A stretch of 64,000 bases of DNA from Hyphomonadaceae bacterium (lineage in GTDB: Bacteria; Pseudomonadota; Alphaproteobacteria; Caulobacterales; Hyphomonadaceae), in NCBI GenBank assembly GCA_024742355.1, contig JANSYM010000011.1, positions 1 through 64,000 on the forward strand, in the 5' to 3' direction. The position numbers and the translations under genes are program-made. This document shows positions 39,863 through 50,051 of this stretch, piece after piece. The notes beneath the pieces were generated by a model. It made no database searches and was not told where the DNA came from. It saw nothing but the letters and a program-made list of their open reading frames with translations. Within the stretch, counting starts at the first letter, position 1. Each line of letters starts with the position of its first letter.

Positions 39863-40940
39863 ACCCGATCGCCAGACGCTGATTGACCAATTCCTGGCAC
39901 GCGCCGGCTGGGGCGATGCCGTCAGCCACTGGCTCGGCCAGGATGCGTCCACGCGGCGATATGCGCGGCTGACCCAGGCAGATGGCGATACGGCGATCCT
40001 CATGGACGCTCCCCGGATCGAGGATGATCCCTGCACGCCGGAAATGAGCGAAGCCGAGCGCAAGCGGCTGGGCTGGAATGCCATGACCCGGCTCGCATCC
40101 AGCCGCGTTGATGCTTTCGTCCTGATCGCTGATCACTTGCGATCGGCGGGCCTGCGCGCGCCTGAGATCCTCGCCCATGACAGCGAACGCGGCTTCGCGC
40201 TATTGGAGGATTTTGGTGCGGATCGCGAGTTCGCGCGGCTGATCGAGCGGGGCGCGGCCGAAGTGCCGCTCTACACGCAGGCGGCGCGCGATCTTGCAAT
40301 GTTGCACCGACACCCGAAGCCGGATGTCCTCGAGAAAGATGGCGAGCGGTGGCCGATTCTGCCTTTCGATGACGTTGCCTTGCGCGCCAATGCCGATCTT
40401 TATGCCGACTGGTTGCACCAATACGACACCCGCGCCCGCATGACCGATGCCGACCGGGCCCGATGGGACGCGGCCCGCGATGCCTTGATCGAACGGGCTG
40501 GCGGATTTGAGCGCGAATTCACGTTGCGGGACTATCACGCAGAGAACCTGCTCTGGCTACCGGAAGAGCGAATCGGATTGCTGGATTTCCAGGACGCTGT
40601 GATTGGCTGGGATGCCTGGGATCTCGCCATGTTGACCCAGGATGCGCGGCGCGACGTTAGCGATGCGGCGACAAACTCCGCCTTGCACACCTATCTCGAC
40701 GAAACGGGCAAGGACGAGGCGGGGCTCCATGAACGTCTGGCGGTTATTGGTACGCTGAACGCCTTGCGTATCACGGGCGTTTTCGCGCGCCTGGTTAAGC
40801 GCGATGGAAAACCGCGTTATAGTGATTTCATGGCCCGCCAGCAGTTGATGTTGGCGCGAAATCTGGCTCACCCAGCAGCAGCCGAGATGCGCGCCTTCAT
40901 CGCCGATACGGCGCCATTCATCCTGGAGGCCGATTCATGA
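39852..40940 (+). CDS. amgK: Anomeric sugar kinase AmgK (aminoglycoside phosphotransferase fold)
   Basis: A 362-residue kinase of the APH fold. ASTRRYARL near 33-41 is the glycine-rich-loop equivalent, FALLEDFGADREFA the hinge, and LRDYHAENLLWL with LLDFQDAVIGWDAWDLAML give the catalytic Asp and metal sites. Placed between tsaE and a nucleotidyltransferase of MurU type, it matches AmgK, which phosphorylates N-acetylmuramate at C1 in the recycling route that bypasses MurA in pseudomonads and Caulobacter. Overlaps murU by ATGA. Assignment rests on fold and context. Confidence 0.9.
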   Translation: MSSEPDRQTLIDQFLARAGWGDAVSHWLGQDASTRRYARLTQADGDTAILMDAPRIEDDPCTPEMSEAERKRLGWNAMTRLASSRVDAFVLIADHLRSAGLRAPEILAHDSERGFALLEDFGADREFARLIERGAAEVPLYTQAARDLAMLHRHPKPDVLEKDGERWPILPFDDVALRANADLYADWLHQYDTRARMTDADRARWDAARDALIERAGGFEREFTLRDYHAENLLWLPEERIGLLDFQDAVIGWDAWDLAMLTQDARRDVSDAATNSALHTYLDETGKDEAGLHERLAVIGTLNALRITGVFARLVKRDGKPRYSDFMARQQLMLARNLAHPAAAEMRAFIADTAPFILEADS

Positions 40941-41659
40941 GCCGCATTCCGCACACTGCCATGGTCCTCGCCGCCGGGCTCGGCACGCGGATGCGGCCGC
41001 TGACCGATGCCACCGCCAAACCGCTACTGGATGTTGCCGGGCGCAGCATGATCGACCGACTGCTCGACAACCTGGTCGTCGCCGGGGTCGAACGTGCCGT
41101 GGTCAATGTTCATTGGTGCGCCGACCTGGTGGAAGCCCACCTTCAGGATCGGCATGATCTGCAGATCGTGATTTCGGATGAGCGCGAACAGGTCCTCGAG
41201 ACCGGGGGCGGACTGGCCAAAGCCCGGCCTTTGCTCGGCGATGATCCGATTTTCGTCGTAAATACAGATGCCTTTTGGGAACCCACTGGACCTGGACCCC
41301 TCAAATCACTCGCAGAGGGTTTCAATTCGGAACTCATGGATGAGTATTTGCTGCTCGCGGACACGGCACGATCGCTCGGCTTCCCAGGCGCTGGGGATTT
41401 CTTCCGCGATGAAACCGGCGCTGTGACCCGGAGGGGAGAAGCGACCACTGCGCCATGGGCTTATGCCGGCGTGCGAATCCTGAAGCCATCGCTTTACGAT
41501 GACGCCGCCATCGAGCCGTTCTCCGCCAACAAGATCTGGAACGAGCTCATCCCCAAAGGCCGCGTACATGGTCACCCGCTCGATCGGTTCTGGCTGCATG
41601 TCGGCGATCCGCAAGCGCTCAAGGACGCAGAGTTCTGGCTGCGCTGCCACGGCGCATGA
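40937..41659 (+). CDS. murU: N-acetylmuramate-1-phosphate uridylyltransferase MurU
   Basis: A 240-residue sugar nucleotidyltransferase. The signature VLAAGLGTRMRPLTDATAKPLL sits at about 11-32 and the metal Asp in FVVNTDAFW near 108-116. With AmgK it turns recycled MurNAc into UDP-MurNAc and so makes peptidoglycan precursors without fosfomycin-sensitive MurA; this is the established role of the pair elsewhere. It overlaps both neighbours by four bases, so it is in one operon with tsaE and addB. Confidence 0.9.
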   Translation: MSRIPHTAMVLAAGLGTRMRPLTDATAKPLLDVAGRSMIDRLLDNLVVAGVERAVVNVHWCADLVEAHLQDRHDLQIVISDEREQVLETGGGLAKARPLLGDDPIFVVNTDAFWEPTGPGPLKSLAEGFNSELMDEYLLLADTARSLGFPGAGDFFRDETGAVTRRGEATTAPWAYAGVRILKPSLYDDAAIEPFSANKIWNELIPKGRVHGHPLDRFWLHVGDPQALKDAEFWLRCHGA

Positions 41660-44600
41660 GCGCTTTGTTCGGCCCGGACCATGCCAAGGTCTACACGATC
41701 CCGCCCGGGGCGAATTTTCTCGATGAGCTGTCCCAGGTTCTCGCGGAGGACTCTGGATTGCGTGACAATCCGGAAGCCCTTGCCGACGCGCTCATCTATG
41801 TCCCCAACCGCCGATCGGAGCGCGCGCTCGCCTTCGCATTGCACAAGGCCGGCGGACGGCAGGCCAGCCTGTTGCCGGACATCAGAGCCCTTGGCGACCT
41901 GGAATCCGACGACCCGCCGCCGAGCGCTGAAACGGCGCTTGCGGACCTGCCCCCCGCCATCTCGCCGGCCGAACGCATTGGCCGTCTGACCCGCCTCGTC
42001 ATGGCTTTTTTCGAGGCGCAAGGCGCCGGCATGCCCGCCACATCCTGTCTCTCGGCGGCGCGGGAACTGGCGCGCTTGCTGGACCAGGCGGCATTGTCGG
42101 GCGACGTCGACTGGGGGCAACTGAATGCTCTCGTGCCCGAGACGCAACTGGCCGATCATTGGCGTCGATCGGTCGAGTTTTTGTCCATTATCACCGAGCA
42201 GTGGCCAAACGAGCTCGAAGAGGCGACGCGGATGGACCCCTACACCCGGCGCTATGCGGCCGCCGAAGCGATGGCGCGCGAATGGCAGACGCGGCCACCT
42301 GACTCGCCTGTGATTATCGCCGGCTCGACGGGCGCAACCCCGGCCAGTCAGTTGCTGATGAAGGCCGCCATGACTTTGCCGAAGGGACTGGTCATCCTGC
42401 CTGGGCTCGACAATGAGCTGACCCCGGACGCGCTTGATCGCATTGGCGACGCGCCGTCCCATCCGCAATTCTCACTGGCGCGAACCCTGAAAGCGCTCAG
42501 TCTGGACCCCAAGCACGTGCAGGCCTGGCCAGCGCGGACGTCTGCCCCGAATGCTTCGGCCCGTCGCCGGTTGATTCACGAGGCGCTCGCACCCGCCCCC
42601 AGCACCGCCGACTGGACCGTGCGCCTGGCACAATTGGCGACAGATGGAGACACCCCGGCTTTTGTCCGCGACGCCCTGACCGGTCTCTCCAGCGTCGACG
42701 CCAAGGACGATACCGACGAGGCCATGCTCGCCGCGCTGATGCTGCGTGAGACGCTCGAACATGAAGGACGCACCGCTGCTCTCGTAACGCCGGACGCCGG
42801 GCTGGCACGGCACGTCAGCGCCATGCTGAAACGATGGGACATTGACGTGGCGCCCTCTTCCGGCTGGCCGCTCGCACAGACAGATGCGGGCAGTCTCGCG
42901 CTTCTGGTTGCCGACTGGTTGCTTGACCCAGCTTGTCCGGTCGCGCTGATGGGCGTGCTCAATCATCCCTATTGCCGGTTCGACACCGAGGCGGTCCTGG
43001 CACTGGATTACGCCTGCTTGCGCAGCCCGCGCACATGGCGTGACTGGCCTGACCTGCTCGCCCATGTCGACCAGCTGAGCCGTCAAAAGCCAGACAAACG
43101 CAGACGCGGGACGGATAAGGCCTTCGCACAAGCGTCATCCATATTAGCCGAGCTCACCAGAACCCTGGCGCTCGCAATCGACGCCGAATTTGGTTCGGGC
43201 GCGACGTGGCTGCAATCGGTGAGCGACGTGGCGAGTGCATTCGCGCACGCGCCGAATCCCTGGTCCGGCGAAGATGGCGCCGCCCTCGCGCGACTGATGC
43301 GGGATCTGGCTGAGCTCGCCGATCCGCTTGGTGAGCAGGCCCCGGAAATCTGGAATGAATTGCTGAAGGCCGAATCCCTGATGGTCAGTGTCCATACAGG
43401 CTCGGCGCACCCGCGCCTTGCCATTTGGGGGCCGCTGGAGGCACGGCTGCAGACCGCCGACCACCTCATCCTTGCCGGATTGAATGAAGGCGTCTGGCCG
43501 GCCCAGCCGCCCGCGGAAGCGTTCTTGCCGCGAGTCTTTCGCCGCCAGATCGGGCTCGCCGATCCGGATGAGCGGATCGGCCTGTCGGCACATGATTTCG
43601 CGCAGCTCGCCGCGGCGCCGCATGTGACCTTGCTGTCCAGTCAGAGGCGGGACGATAAGCCTGCTGTGTCCTCGCGCTGGCTGTGGCGTCTTAAAACCCT
43701 CGCGCGCGGCGCCCTGGGCGAGGCGGCAGACGAAGCTTTGACGCCGCCCCGCGATGCCGATCCAACGGCTTGGCTGGCGCAGCTGGAGCAAGTTGACGAT
43801 ACGAGCGCAGCGTTTGACGCGGAACCGCGGCCGACGCCGCCTCGCGCGGCGCGTCCCAAAAAACTGTCCGTGACTCGAATCGAACAATTGGTGCGCGATC
43901 CATATGCGATTTATTGCGAATACGTGCTGGGCCTGCGCCGTCTCGACCCGCTCAACTTGCCGCCGGATGTCCGCCTGCGCGGGACGGCGATCCACAAAGC
44001 GCTCGAGCGGTTTGAGGAAGAAGACATAGCGAATGATCCGGACGCCTTGTTGACCCTTCTGGAAGACGAACTGCGCCGCGGCGGTGAGCCGGAAGCCGAC
44101 CTCATCGCGCTGCGTGAACGACGGCGCTTGATCAGCGAGGAATATCTCGACTGGCGCGACGCGCAACAAAGCCAGATCGACGGTAAGCCTCTGACCGAAG
44201 CCTATGGCGAGATTACACTATCCATCGCAGGCGAAGACTTCACGCTGAGCGGGACGGCTGACCGCATAGAACGCCGGGTCGGCGGCGGGGCAGCGATCCT
44301 TGACTTCAAATCCGGTAAACCACCCAGCGAAAAGCAGGTGCGCGCGGGCCTCAGTCCGCAAATGCCATTGCAAGGCCTGATCGCGCGCGAGGGCGGGTAT
44401 GAAAAACTGGGAAGAGTGGATGTCGATGCCTTGACCTATCTGAGGTTCGGCACCGCATTCGAGGTTCGAGAGATCGGCGCCGCAAATAGCCGCGCGAAGA
44501 TCGAGGCGGCCCCGATCGCCGATATCATTGCCGACGCTGAGGCTGGTCTCGTGCGGCTAATGACTGCGTTCGCCGATCCGGATCATCCTTATCTGAGCGC

Positions 44601-44688
44601 CCCGCGCCCCGAACGGGTCAGCTATGAGAGCGACTATTCACGCCTTGCGCGGCGGGATGAATGGACGGGATTGGCAACCTATGACTGA
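41656..44688 (+). CDS. addB: Double-strand break repair protein AddB
   Basis: The 1010-residue partner of AddA in the helicase-nuclease that resects double-strand breaks for RecA. The N-terminus has VYTIPPGANFLDELSQVL and VPNRRSERALAFAL; the C-terminal nuclease lies after about 730, with LSVTRIEQLVRDPYAIYCEYVL, GTAIHKALERFE and the catalytic AILDFKSGKPP. It is the alphaproteobacterial AddB type, shorter than Bacillus AddB. The stop overlaps addA's start (ATGACTGA). The operon tsaE-amgK-murU-addB-addA couples cell wall recycling with DNA repair. Confidence 0.94.
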   Translation: MSALFGPDHAKVYTIPPGANFLDELSQVLAEDSGLRDNPEALADALIYVPNRRSERALAFALHKAGGRQASLLPDIRALGDLESDDPPPSAETALADLPPAISPAERIGRLTRLVMAFFEAQGAGMPATSCLSAARELARLLDQAALSGDVDWGQLNALVPETQLADHWRRSVEFLSIITEQWPNELEEATRMDPYTRRYAAAEAMAREWQTRPPDSPVIIAGSTGATPASQLLMKAAMTLPKGLVILPGLDNELTPDALDRIGDAPSHPQFSLARTLKALSLDPKHVQAWPARTSAPNASARRRLIHEALAPAPSTADWTVRLAQLATDGDTPAFVRDALTGLSSVDAKDDTDEAMLAALMLRETLEHEGRTAALVTPDAGLARHVSAMLKRWDIDVAPSSGWPLAQTDAGSLALLVADWLLDPACPVALMGVLNHPYCRFDTEAVLALDYACLRSPRTWRDWPDLLAHVDQLSRQKPDKRRRGTDKAFAQASSILAELTRTLALAIDAEFGSGATWLQSVSDVASAFAHAPNPWSGEDGAALARLMRDLAELADPLGEQAPEIWNELLKAESLMVSVHTGSAHPRLAIWGPLEARLQTADHLILAGLNEGVWPAQPPAEAFLPRVFRRQIGLADPDERIGLSAHDFAQLAAAPHVTLLSSQRRDDKPAVSSRWLWRLKTLARGALGEAADEALTPPRDADPTAWLAQLEQVDDTSAAFDAEPRPTPPRAARPKKLSVTRIEQLVRDPYAIYCEYVLGLRRLDPLNLPPDVRLRGTAIHKALERFEEEDIANDPDALLTLLEDELRRGGEPEADLIALRERRRLISEEYLDWRDAQQSQIDGKPLTEAYGEITLSIAGEDFTLSGTADRIERRVGGGAAILDFKSGKPPSEKQVRAGLSPQMPLQGLIAREGGYEKLGRVDVDALTYLRFGTAFEVREIGAANSRAKIEAAPIADIIADAEAGLVRLMTAFADPDHPYLSAPRPERVSYESDYSRLARRDEWTGLATYD

Positions 44689-47600
44689 GGCGGTCACTTC
44701 ACCTCCCAGCGCCGCTTTCGATCAGGCGAAACAGGCTCAGGCACAAGCTGCAGAACCGGGCCTGTCCGCCTGGGTCGAAGCGAATGCCGGCTCCGGCAAA
44801 ACCAAGGTCCTGATCGATCGCGTGGCGCGACTATTGTTGCAACGCCCTGATGGCCGCCCGGGCGCGCCTCCGGATTCCATTCTCTGCATCACCTACACCA
44901 AGGCGGCGGCCAATGAGATGCTGTCGCGGCTCTTCTCCCGGCTGGGCGACTGGTCAGTTGCGGATGATGATGCGCTGCGCCGAAAACTCGCGGAACTGGA
45001 AGACCGGTCTCCCGATCTCTACAAAGCCGAAGACCTGCGGCAGGCTCGCGCCCTGTTCGCGCGCGCTCTGGAGACGCCTGGCGGGCTGCGGATCGAAACC
45101 ATTCACGCGTTCTGCGCGCGCATCCTGCGCCGGTTCCCGCTTGAGGCGGGCGTGTCTCCCGGGTTTCAGGAAATTGAGGAAGATGAGGCGAACGGCTTGT
45201 GGCGCGCGGTATTGTCCGAACACCTGGAAGCGGGCGCCGAAGCACTTCCGGAAGAGATGCGAACTCTGGCGCGCGCCACCGGCGGCCTCGGCATAGGTGC
45301 TGCGTTGGACGCGCTGCAATACAAGCGGCAAGCCCTGCAGACCTTTTGGCACACCTTGCGCTCTGACGATGACCTGGTGGAAAAAGTTCGCACCGCAGCT
45401 GGCGCCGGAGACGCGCACCCGCAGGAAATTTTGCAAGACGCGATGGTGGCGGCGCTGCCAGTAGATGAGATCCGCGCTGCAGTCACCGCGCTGAATGCAA
45501 TCGAAAAGCCTGGCGCTTCCGACGAAAAGCTTCTCGCCGCCCTGGCAACGCTGCTGGACACCGACGACGCGGAGCAGCGCTACGATATTTACATGGGCGC
45601 GCTGGCCGGGGCCAAAGGGGATTTTCCGAGCGGCAGCAACCCATTCACCGCCAAGGCTGGTGCAGTGGTGGCGGACCTGTTCACGCGCAACCTCAAAAAA
45701 GGCGACCCGGAAGGGCTCGAAATCACGCGAATGAAAGCCGTGCAGGCTGAGCTCGCAGCGGCGGAAGCAGCCGAACGCACCATCGCCCTGATGCGCATCG
45801 GCCTGCCCATGGTTGAAGCCTATGCCCGCGCAAAACGTCAGCGCGGGGCCCTCGATTTCGACGACTTGATTGAACATACGCGCGCCTTGCTGACTCGCTC
45901 GAACGCCGCTGAATGGGTGCTGTACAAGCTCGATGGCCGGCTCACGCACCTCTTGCTCGACGAGGCTCAGGATACCAGCCCGGCGCAATGGGCGTTGATC
46001 AATGCCCTGGTCCAGGAATTCCAGTCCGGCCTCGGCCGCGACCGGCTTGCTGACCCGCGGACGCAATTCGTCGTCGGCGACCCGAAGCAATCCATCTACT
46101 CTTTCCAGGGCGCAGACCAGCAACAATTCCAGGCCGAGAAACTCAACTTCATCACGCGCGAACAGATCGTCGCCGATGCCGAAAACCGACCCGTCAATCA
46201 GCCTGAAATGGCGATGTCGTTTCGCTCGACACCCGAGGTTCTGCGGTTTGTCGACGAAGTGCGCGCCCGGGTTCCGCTGTCCGATGCCGCCACCGATCCG
46301 CTGCCGCCCATCGATGCCGACCTGAAACCCCATACCGCGCGCCGCGCCAATCAGCCGGGCCGGGTTGAGGTGTGGCCGCTGGAACTGCCGACCGGTTCGG
46401 ATAGCGAAGACGATGCCTGGACGACGCCGACGGATCATGTGCCGGCTGACGCGCCACGGCGCCGCCTGGCGCGTCGGATCGCCAGCGAGGTCCGCCAGAT
46501 GATCGATCGCGGCGAGGGCCTCTGGCAGGAACAGTCCGATCGCAGCTGGGTGCGCAAACCGGTCCAGGCCGAGGACATATTGATCCTGGTCCGCAGCCGC
46601 AATGAACTGTTCGAAGCCTTGATCGAGAGCCTGAAGCAGGAAGGCGTCGCGGTGGCGGGCGCCGACCGGCTTCGCTTGCTCGATAATCTCGGCGTGCAGG
46701 ACTGTCTGAACCTCATCCGTTTCGCCTTGCAGCCAGGCGATGACCTGACGCTCGCAGAAATCTTGCGCGGACCGTTTTGCAATCTGGTCGATGATGATCA
46801 GCACCTGTTTCCGCTCGCCTATCAGCGTGGCGATCAGTCTTTGTGGCAACGTCTGGCGGGGCAGGATGCGCCGGTCTTCCAGGCGGCCAAGGCCTTTTGC
46901 GAACGCCTGATTGAACACCGCAATCTGCCCGCATTCGAGTTTCTGACCCGGGCCCTGACAGAGCGCGATGCGGATGGCGCGAGCGGATGGGACAAGCTGA
47001 TCCGCCGGCTCGGCGAACCGGTGCGCGATCCTGTGCACGCGCTTCTATCGAGTGCGCTCAGTTTCGATATGAGCGGGGCCAAGAGCCTGCAGGCCTACCT
47101 GTCGGATATCGAGAGCCGGGACATGGTCCTGAAACGCGAACTGGGCGAGCCGGATACCGCCGTGCGCGTTATGACGGTGCATGGCGCCAAGGGCCTGCAA
47201 TCGCCTGTCGTGATCCTTCCTGACACGACGGGCGCGACCAAATCCGTGTCGGACGCCTTGTTCTTCACAGATGATGGAACGCCGCTGCACAGCCCATCGG
47301 GGCGGCTGGATTGCAAAGCCACCGCGACTTTGCGTGAGGCCGCGAATGTCGATGCCGAGAAGGAATCGCGGCGTTTGCTCTATGTCGCTCTGACACGGGC
47401 GTCTGACCGGCTGATCATCGCCGGGGCGGGGCTCGGTTCGAGCAAGACCGGATATGCGAAATCGTCCTGGTATCGCTGGTGCCTGACGGCGATGCGGGCG
47501 CTGACCGGAAATGAAGACGATGACGCGCCACTGGAGAAATGTCTCGCTTATGGCGCCGCGCCGGTGTGTGCGCCATCTGAGACAAGGACAGCACCGGATT

Positions 47601-48241
47601 CTCGCGAGGCACCGGGCTGGTTGAAACGACCGGCGCTGGCGCCCGTTCCGCCATCACGGCTCGCCGCGCCGTCGCGCCTGACCGAGGACCGCGCCGCTGT
47701 GCTGGCGCCGTTCGGACCTGACCGGAGCGCCGCCCTGAAGCGCGGGCGGATGATCCACGCGCTCCTGCAAACGCTGCCGGAACTTGCAGAACCCGACTGG
47801 GAACCTGCCGGAAAACGCTTCCTGTCTCGTGATCCTGAGATCGCACCCAGCGATGCCGCAGAAATGCTCGAAGTCACCCTGCGCACACTTCGTGATCCGG
47901 CCTTTGCCGATGTGTTTGCGCCAGGCGGGCGCAATGAAGCTGCGATCGTCGGGACACTGCCAGCAGGACAGATGGTCAATGGCCGCGTCGACCGCCTGAT
48001 CATTCAACCTGATCATGTGATGATCATAGATTACAAGACCGATCGCCCGGCACCGCTGGAGGCGGGCGACGTCGACACGCCTTATCTTGTCCAGATGGCC
48101 GCTTATCGCGCGGTCTTGCAGTCGCTCTATTCGGATCGTCCGGTCAGATGCGCCTTGCTGTACACAGATGGCCCACACCTGATCGAATTGGATGGTCAGG
48201 CGATGTCAGATTCACTAAACCGTGTTGAGAGCCGGGTTTGA
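44681..48241 (+). CDS. addA: Double-strand break repair helicase AddA
   Basis: A 1186-residue UvrD-like helicase with a C-terminal nuclease. Walker A is VEANAGSGKTKVL (about 31-43), motif Ia IETIHAFCARILRRFPLEAG, Walker B LLLDEAQDTSPAQW, QSIYSFQGAD, motif V VRVMTVHGAKGLQSPVV, motif VI RRLLYVALTRASDRL, and the nuclease has MIIDYKTDRPAP near 1115. It acts with AddB to unwind and cut broken ends. The ATG at 44681 overlaps addB's stop region; the earlier ATG at 44624 is within addB and unlikely. Confidence 0.96.
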   Translation: MTEAVTSPPSAAFDQAKQAQAQAAEPGLSAWVEANAGSGKTKVLIDRVARLLLQRPDGRPGAPPDSILCITYTKAAANEMLSRLFSRLGDWSVADDDALRRKLAELEDRSPDLYKAEDLRQARALFARALETPGGLRIETIHAFCARILRRFPLEAGVSPGFQEIEEDEANGLWRAVLSEHLEAGAEALPEEMRTLARATGGLGIGAALDALQYKRQALQTFWHTLRSDDDLVEKVRTAAGAGDAHPQEILQDAMVAALPVDEIRAAVTALNAIEKPGASDEKLLAALATLLDTDDAEQRYDIYMGALAGAKGDFPSGSNPFTAKAGAVVADLFTRNLKKGDPEGLEITRMKAVQAELAAAEAAERTIALMRIGLPMVEAYARAKRQRGALDFDDLIEHTRALLTRSNAAEWVLYKLDGRLTHLLLDEAQDTSPAQWALINALVQEFQSGLGRDRLADPRTQFVVGDPKQSIYSFQGADQQQFQAEKLNFITREQIVADAENRPVNQPEMAMSFRSTPEVLRFVDEVRARVPLSDAATDPLPPIDADLKPHTARRANQPGRVEVWPLELPTGSDSEDDAWTTPTDHVPADAPRRRLARRIASEVRQMIDRGEGLWQEQSDRSWVRKPVQAEDILILVRSRNELFEALIESLKQEGVAVAGADRLRLLDNLGVQDCLNLIRFALQPGDDLTLAEILRGPFCNLVDDDQHLFPLAYQRGDQSLWQRLAGQDAPVFQAAKAFCERLIEHRNLPAFEFLTRALTERDADGASGWDKLIRRLGEPVRDPVHALLSSALSFDMSGAKSLQAYLSDIESRDMVLKRELGEPDTAVRVMTVHGAKGLQSPVVILPDTTGATKSVSDALFFTDDGTPLHSPSGRLDCKATATLREAANVDAEKESRRLLYVALTRASDRLIIAGAGLGSSKTGYAKSSWYRWCLTAMRALTGNEDDDAPLEKCLAYGAAPVCAPSETRTAPDSREAPGWLKRPALAPVPPSRLAAPSRLTEDRAAVLAPFGPDRSAALKRGRMIHALLQTLPELAEPDWEPAGKRFLSRDPEIAPSDAAEMLEVTLRTLRDPAFADVFAPGGRNEAAIVGTLPAGQMVNGRVDRLIIQPDHVMIIDYKTDRPAPLEAGDVDTPYLVQMAAYRAVLQSLYSDRPVRCALLYTDGPHLIELDGQAMSDSLNRVESRV

Positions 48242-48296
48242 CGGGGACAAAGAGTCCCTATCTTATGCCGCACGTAAGAATTCAAAGGAGGTCAAA

Positions 48297-48614
48297 ATGG
48301 CCGCTGAGCATATTACTGACGACAATTTCGACGATGCCGTCGCCAGCGACACGCCTGTCGTTGTCGACTTCTGGGCCGAGTGGTGTGGACCATGTAAAGC
48401 CATGGCGCCGCATCTTGATGCCGTCGCTGAAGAAATGAGTGGCGACATTCGAGTTGCCAAGATCAATGTCGACGACAATCCAATGGCCGCGTCCAAATAT
48501 GGCATTCGCGGTCTGCCAACCCTGATGATCTTCAAAGGCGGCAAAGTCGCCGCGACGCATCCAGGTGCGATGTCGAAGCAGAAGATCACCGAGTGGATCA
48601 AAGAGAACACCTAA
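48297..48614 (+). CDS. trxA: Thioredoxin
   Basis: A 105-residue thioredoxin with the active site WCGPCK (Cys30, Cys33), buried Asp in VVVDFWAEW, and the cis-proline GIRGLPTLMIF. It reduces disulfides in cytosolic enzymes such as ribonucleotide reductase. AAAGGAGG lies six bases before the ATG, one of the strongest ribosome sites in the window, in line with high expression. It is close behind addA but may have its own promoter. A strong terminator follows. Confidence 0.98.
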   Translation: MAAEHITDDNFDDAVASDTPVVVDFWAEWCGPCKAMAPHLDAVAEEMSGDIRVAKINVDDNPMAASKYGIRGLPTLMIFKGGKVAATHPGAMSKQKITEWIKENT

Positions 48615-48636
48615 GCGTCTTCTCAAATTTCCAAGA

Positions 48637-48666
48637 AAGCCTCGCCCTACGGCGGGGCTTTTTTTG
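48637..48666 (+). terminator. Rho-independent terminator after trxA
   Basis: AAGCCTCGCC pairs with GGCGGGGCTT around CTAC, with one wobble, and is followed by TTTTTTT. Classic intrinsic terminator 22 bases after the trxA stop. Confidence 0.92.
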
Positions 48667-48708
48667 TGGCCACGATCAGCTAGCGTGCCGGAAAACAGGA
48701 GCCTGTCC

Positions 48709-49494
48709 ATGATCCCATACCAGCAACTTGATCGATCCGTCGCCGGAAAGACCGTCTTCATCACCGGCGCGGCCAGCGGCATGGGCCGGGCCACCGCGCA
48801 CCTGTTCGCCCGTGAAGGCGCAAAAGTGATGGCGACGGATATGAATGAAGACGGCGTCAATGCGGTCGCCGACGAGATTCGCGAAGCCGGGTATTCCGAG
48901 GTCGACACGTTCGCCCTGGATGTTGGCGACGCGGATGCGATCAAGGCAGCTGTGGCGGCAACCGTGGAGCGGTTTGGCGCGCTGGATATCCTGATCAACA
49001 ATGCCGGCTTTGCCCGCCTCGCACATCCGTCCGAGGATCAGTATGAAGACATCTGGCACGACAGTGTGAACGTCATGCTGACCGCGCAGCAGCGCCTGAT
49101 CCGCGCTGCGCTGCCGCATCTGATGAAGACTGAAACGGGTGGCCGTATCGTCAATATCGCCTCGACCGAGGGGCTCGGCGCCACACCGGGCAACGGGCCT
49201 TATGTCGCCGCCAAGCATGGCGTGATCGGTCTGACACGGGCCATGGCGACGGATCTCGGCCGCGACGGCATTACCTGCAATTGCATCTGCCCGGGCCCGA
49301 TCCTGACCAATATCAATGCCGAGATTCCGGATGAGCATAAGACCATCTTCGCCAAGCGCCGTGTCCCGATCCGCCGCTATGGCATTCCTGAAGAGGTTGC
49401 GAATATCACGCTGTCCTGCTGTTTGCCGGCGGCCTCTTACCTCAACGGCGTCGCAATCCCGGTTGATGGCGGCCTGACCATCAAAAATGCATAG
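48709..49494 (+). CDS. SDR family oxidoreductase
   Basis: A 261-residue short-chain dehydrogenase. The cofactor motif TGAASGMGRA (about 20-29), NNAG near 96-99, and the active site Ser in NIASTEG with Tyr-x3-Lys in YVAAKHG are intact. CICPGPILTNINAEI and the C-terminal NGVAIPVDGGLTIKN are classical. Asp after the second strand (ATDMNEDG) suggests NAD rather than NADP. Substrate unknown. AGGAG lies about nine bases before the ATG. It is followed eight bases later by a cysteine hydrolase, likely co-transcribed. Confidence 0.9.
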   Translation: MIPYQQLDRSVAGKTVFITGAASGMGRATAHLFAREGAKVMATDMNEDGVNAVADEIREAGYSEVDTFALDVGDADAIKAAVAATVERFGALDILINNAGFARLAHPSEDQYEDIWHDSVNVMLTAQQRLIRAALPHLMKTETGGRIVNIASTEGLGATPGNGPYVAAKHGVIGLTRAMATDLGRDGITCNCICPGPILTNINAEIPDEHKTIFAKRRVPIRRYGIPEEVANITLSCCLPAASYLNGVAIPVDGGLTIKNA

Positions 49495-49502
49495 GGTAGA
49501 GA

Positions 49503-50051
49503 ATGAAGGCCTGTCTCATTGTTATCGATATGCAAAACGACTTTCTGGATCGCCTGCAGGCGCCAGAACGGCGGCGGCTTGTAGATAATTCGAACGCTTT
49601 GATCGCCAGTTTCAGGCGCGCAGGCCTCAAGGTGATCTGGGTCTATCAGACCTTCAAGGCGGACCTGAGCGACGCCTTTCTTGAGATGCGTGATAAAAAT
49701 ATTTCTGTCGTCATCGAAGGCACGCATGGCGCGCGACTGGCGGATGGCATGGATGTTCGGTCGACGGACCAGCAGGTCTCGAAGAAGCGTTACAGCGCTT
49801 TTTTTGAAACCGAACTGGACTCCATCCTATCCGAGCGCCAACCCGAGCATCTGGTCATTGCCGGCGTCAACACGCACGCCTGTGTGCGCATGACTGCGAT
49901 TGACGCCTATCAGCGCAACCATCGCGTTATCCTGGCAGAAGACTGCATCGGATCTCCCCAAAACCAACACGCTGAGGTCTCTCTTGCTTACATGAAAGAC
50001 AAGATTGCTCGCGTCATGCCCGGCGAGGAGATTGCCCGACTAATCGGGTAA
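49503..50051 (+). CDS. Isochorismatase family cysteine hydrolase
   Basis: A 182-residue hydrolase of the nicotinamidase/isochorismatase fold. The triad is readable: Asp in VIDMQNDFL (residue 9), Lys in VSKKRYSAF and Cys in VNTHACVRM. It may hydrolyse a carboxamide or N-carbamoyl compound; the exact substrate is undetermined. It sits behind the SDR gene and converges on folC, whose stop codon overlaps its last 12 bases. Confidence 0.88.
   Translation: MKACLIVIDMQNDFLDRLQAPERRRLVDNSNALIASFRRAGLKVIWVYQTFKADLSDAFLEMRDKNISVVIEGTHGARLADGMDVRSTDQQVSKKRYSAFFETELDSILSERQPEHLVIAGVNTHACVRMTAIDAYQRNHRVILAEDCIGSPQNQHAEVSLAYMKDKIARVMPGEEIARLIG

Noticed and set aside
44954-47038. 694-codon open frame antisense to addA
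   Set aside because: Same reason: a complement shadow of a conserved helicase with intact motifs on the plus strand.
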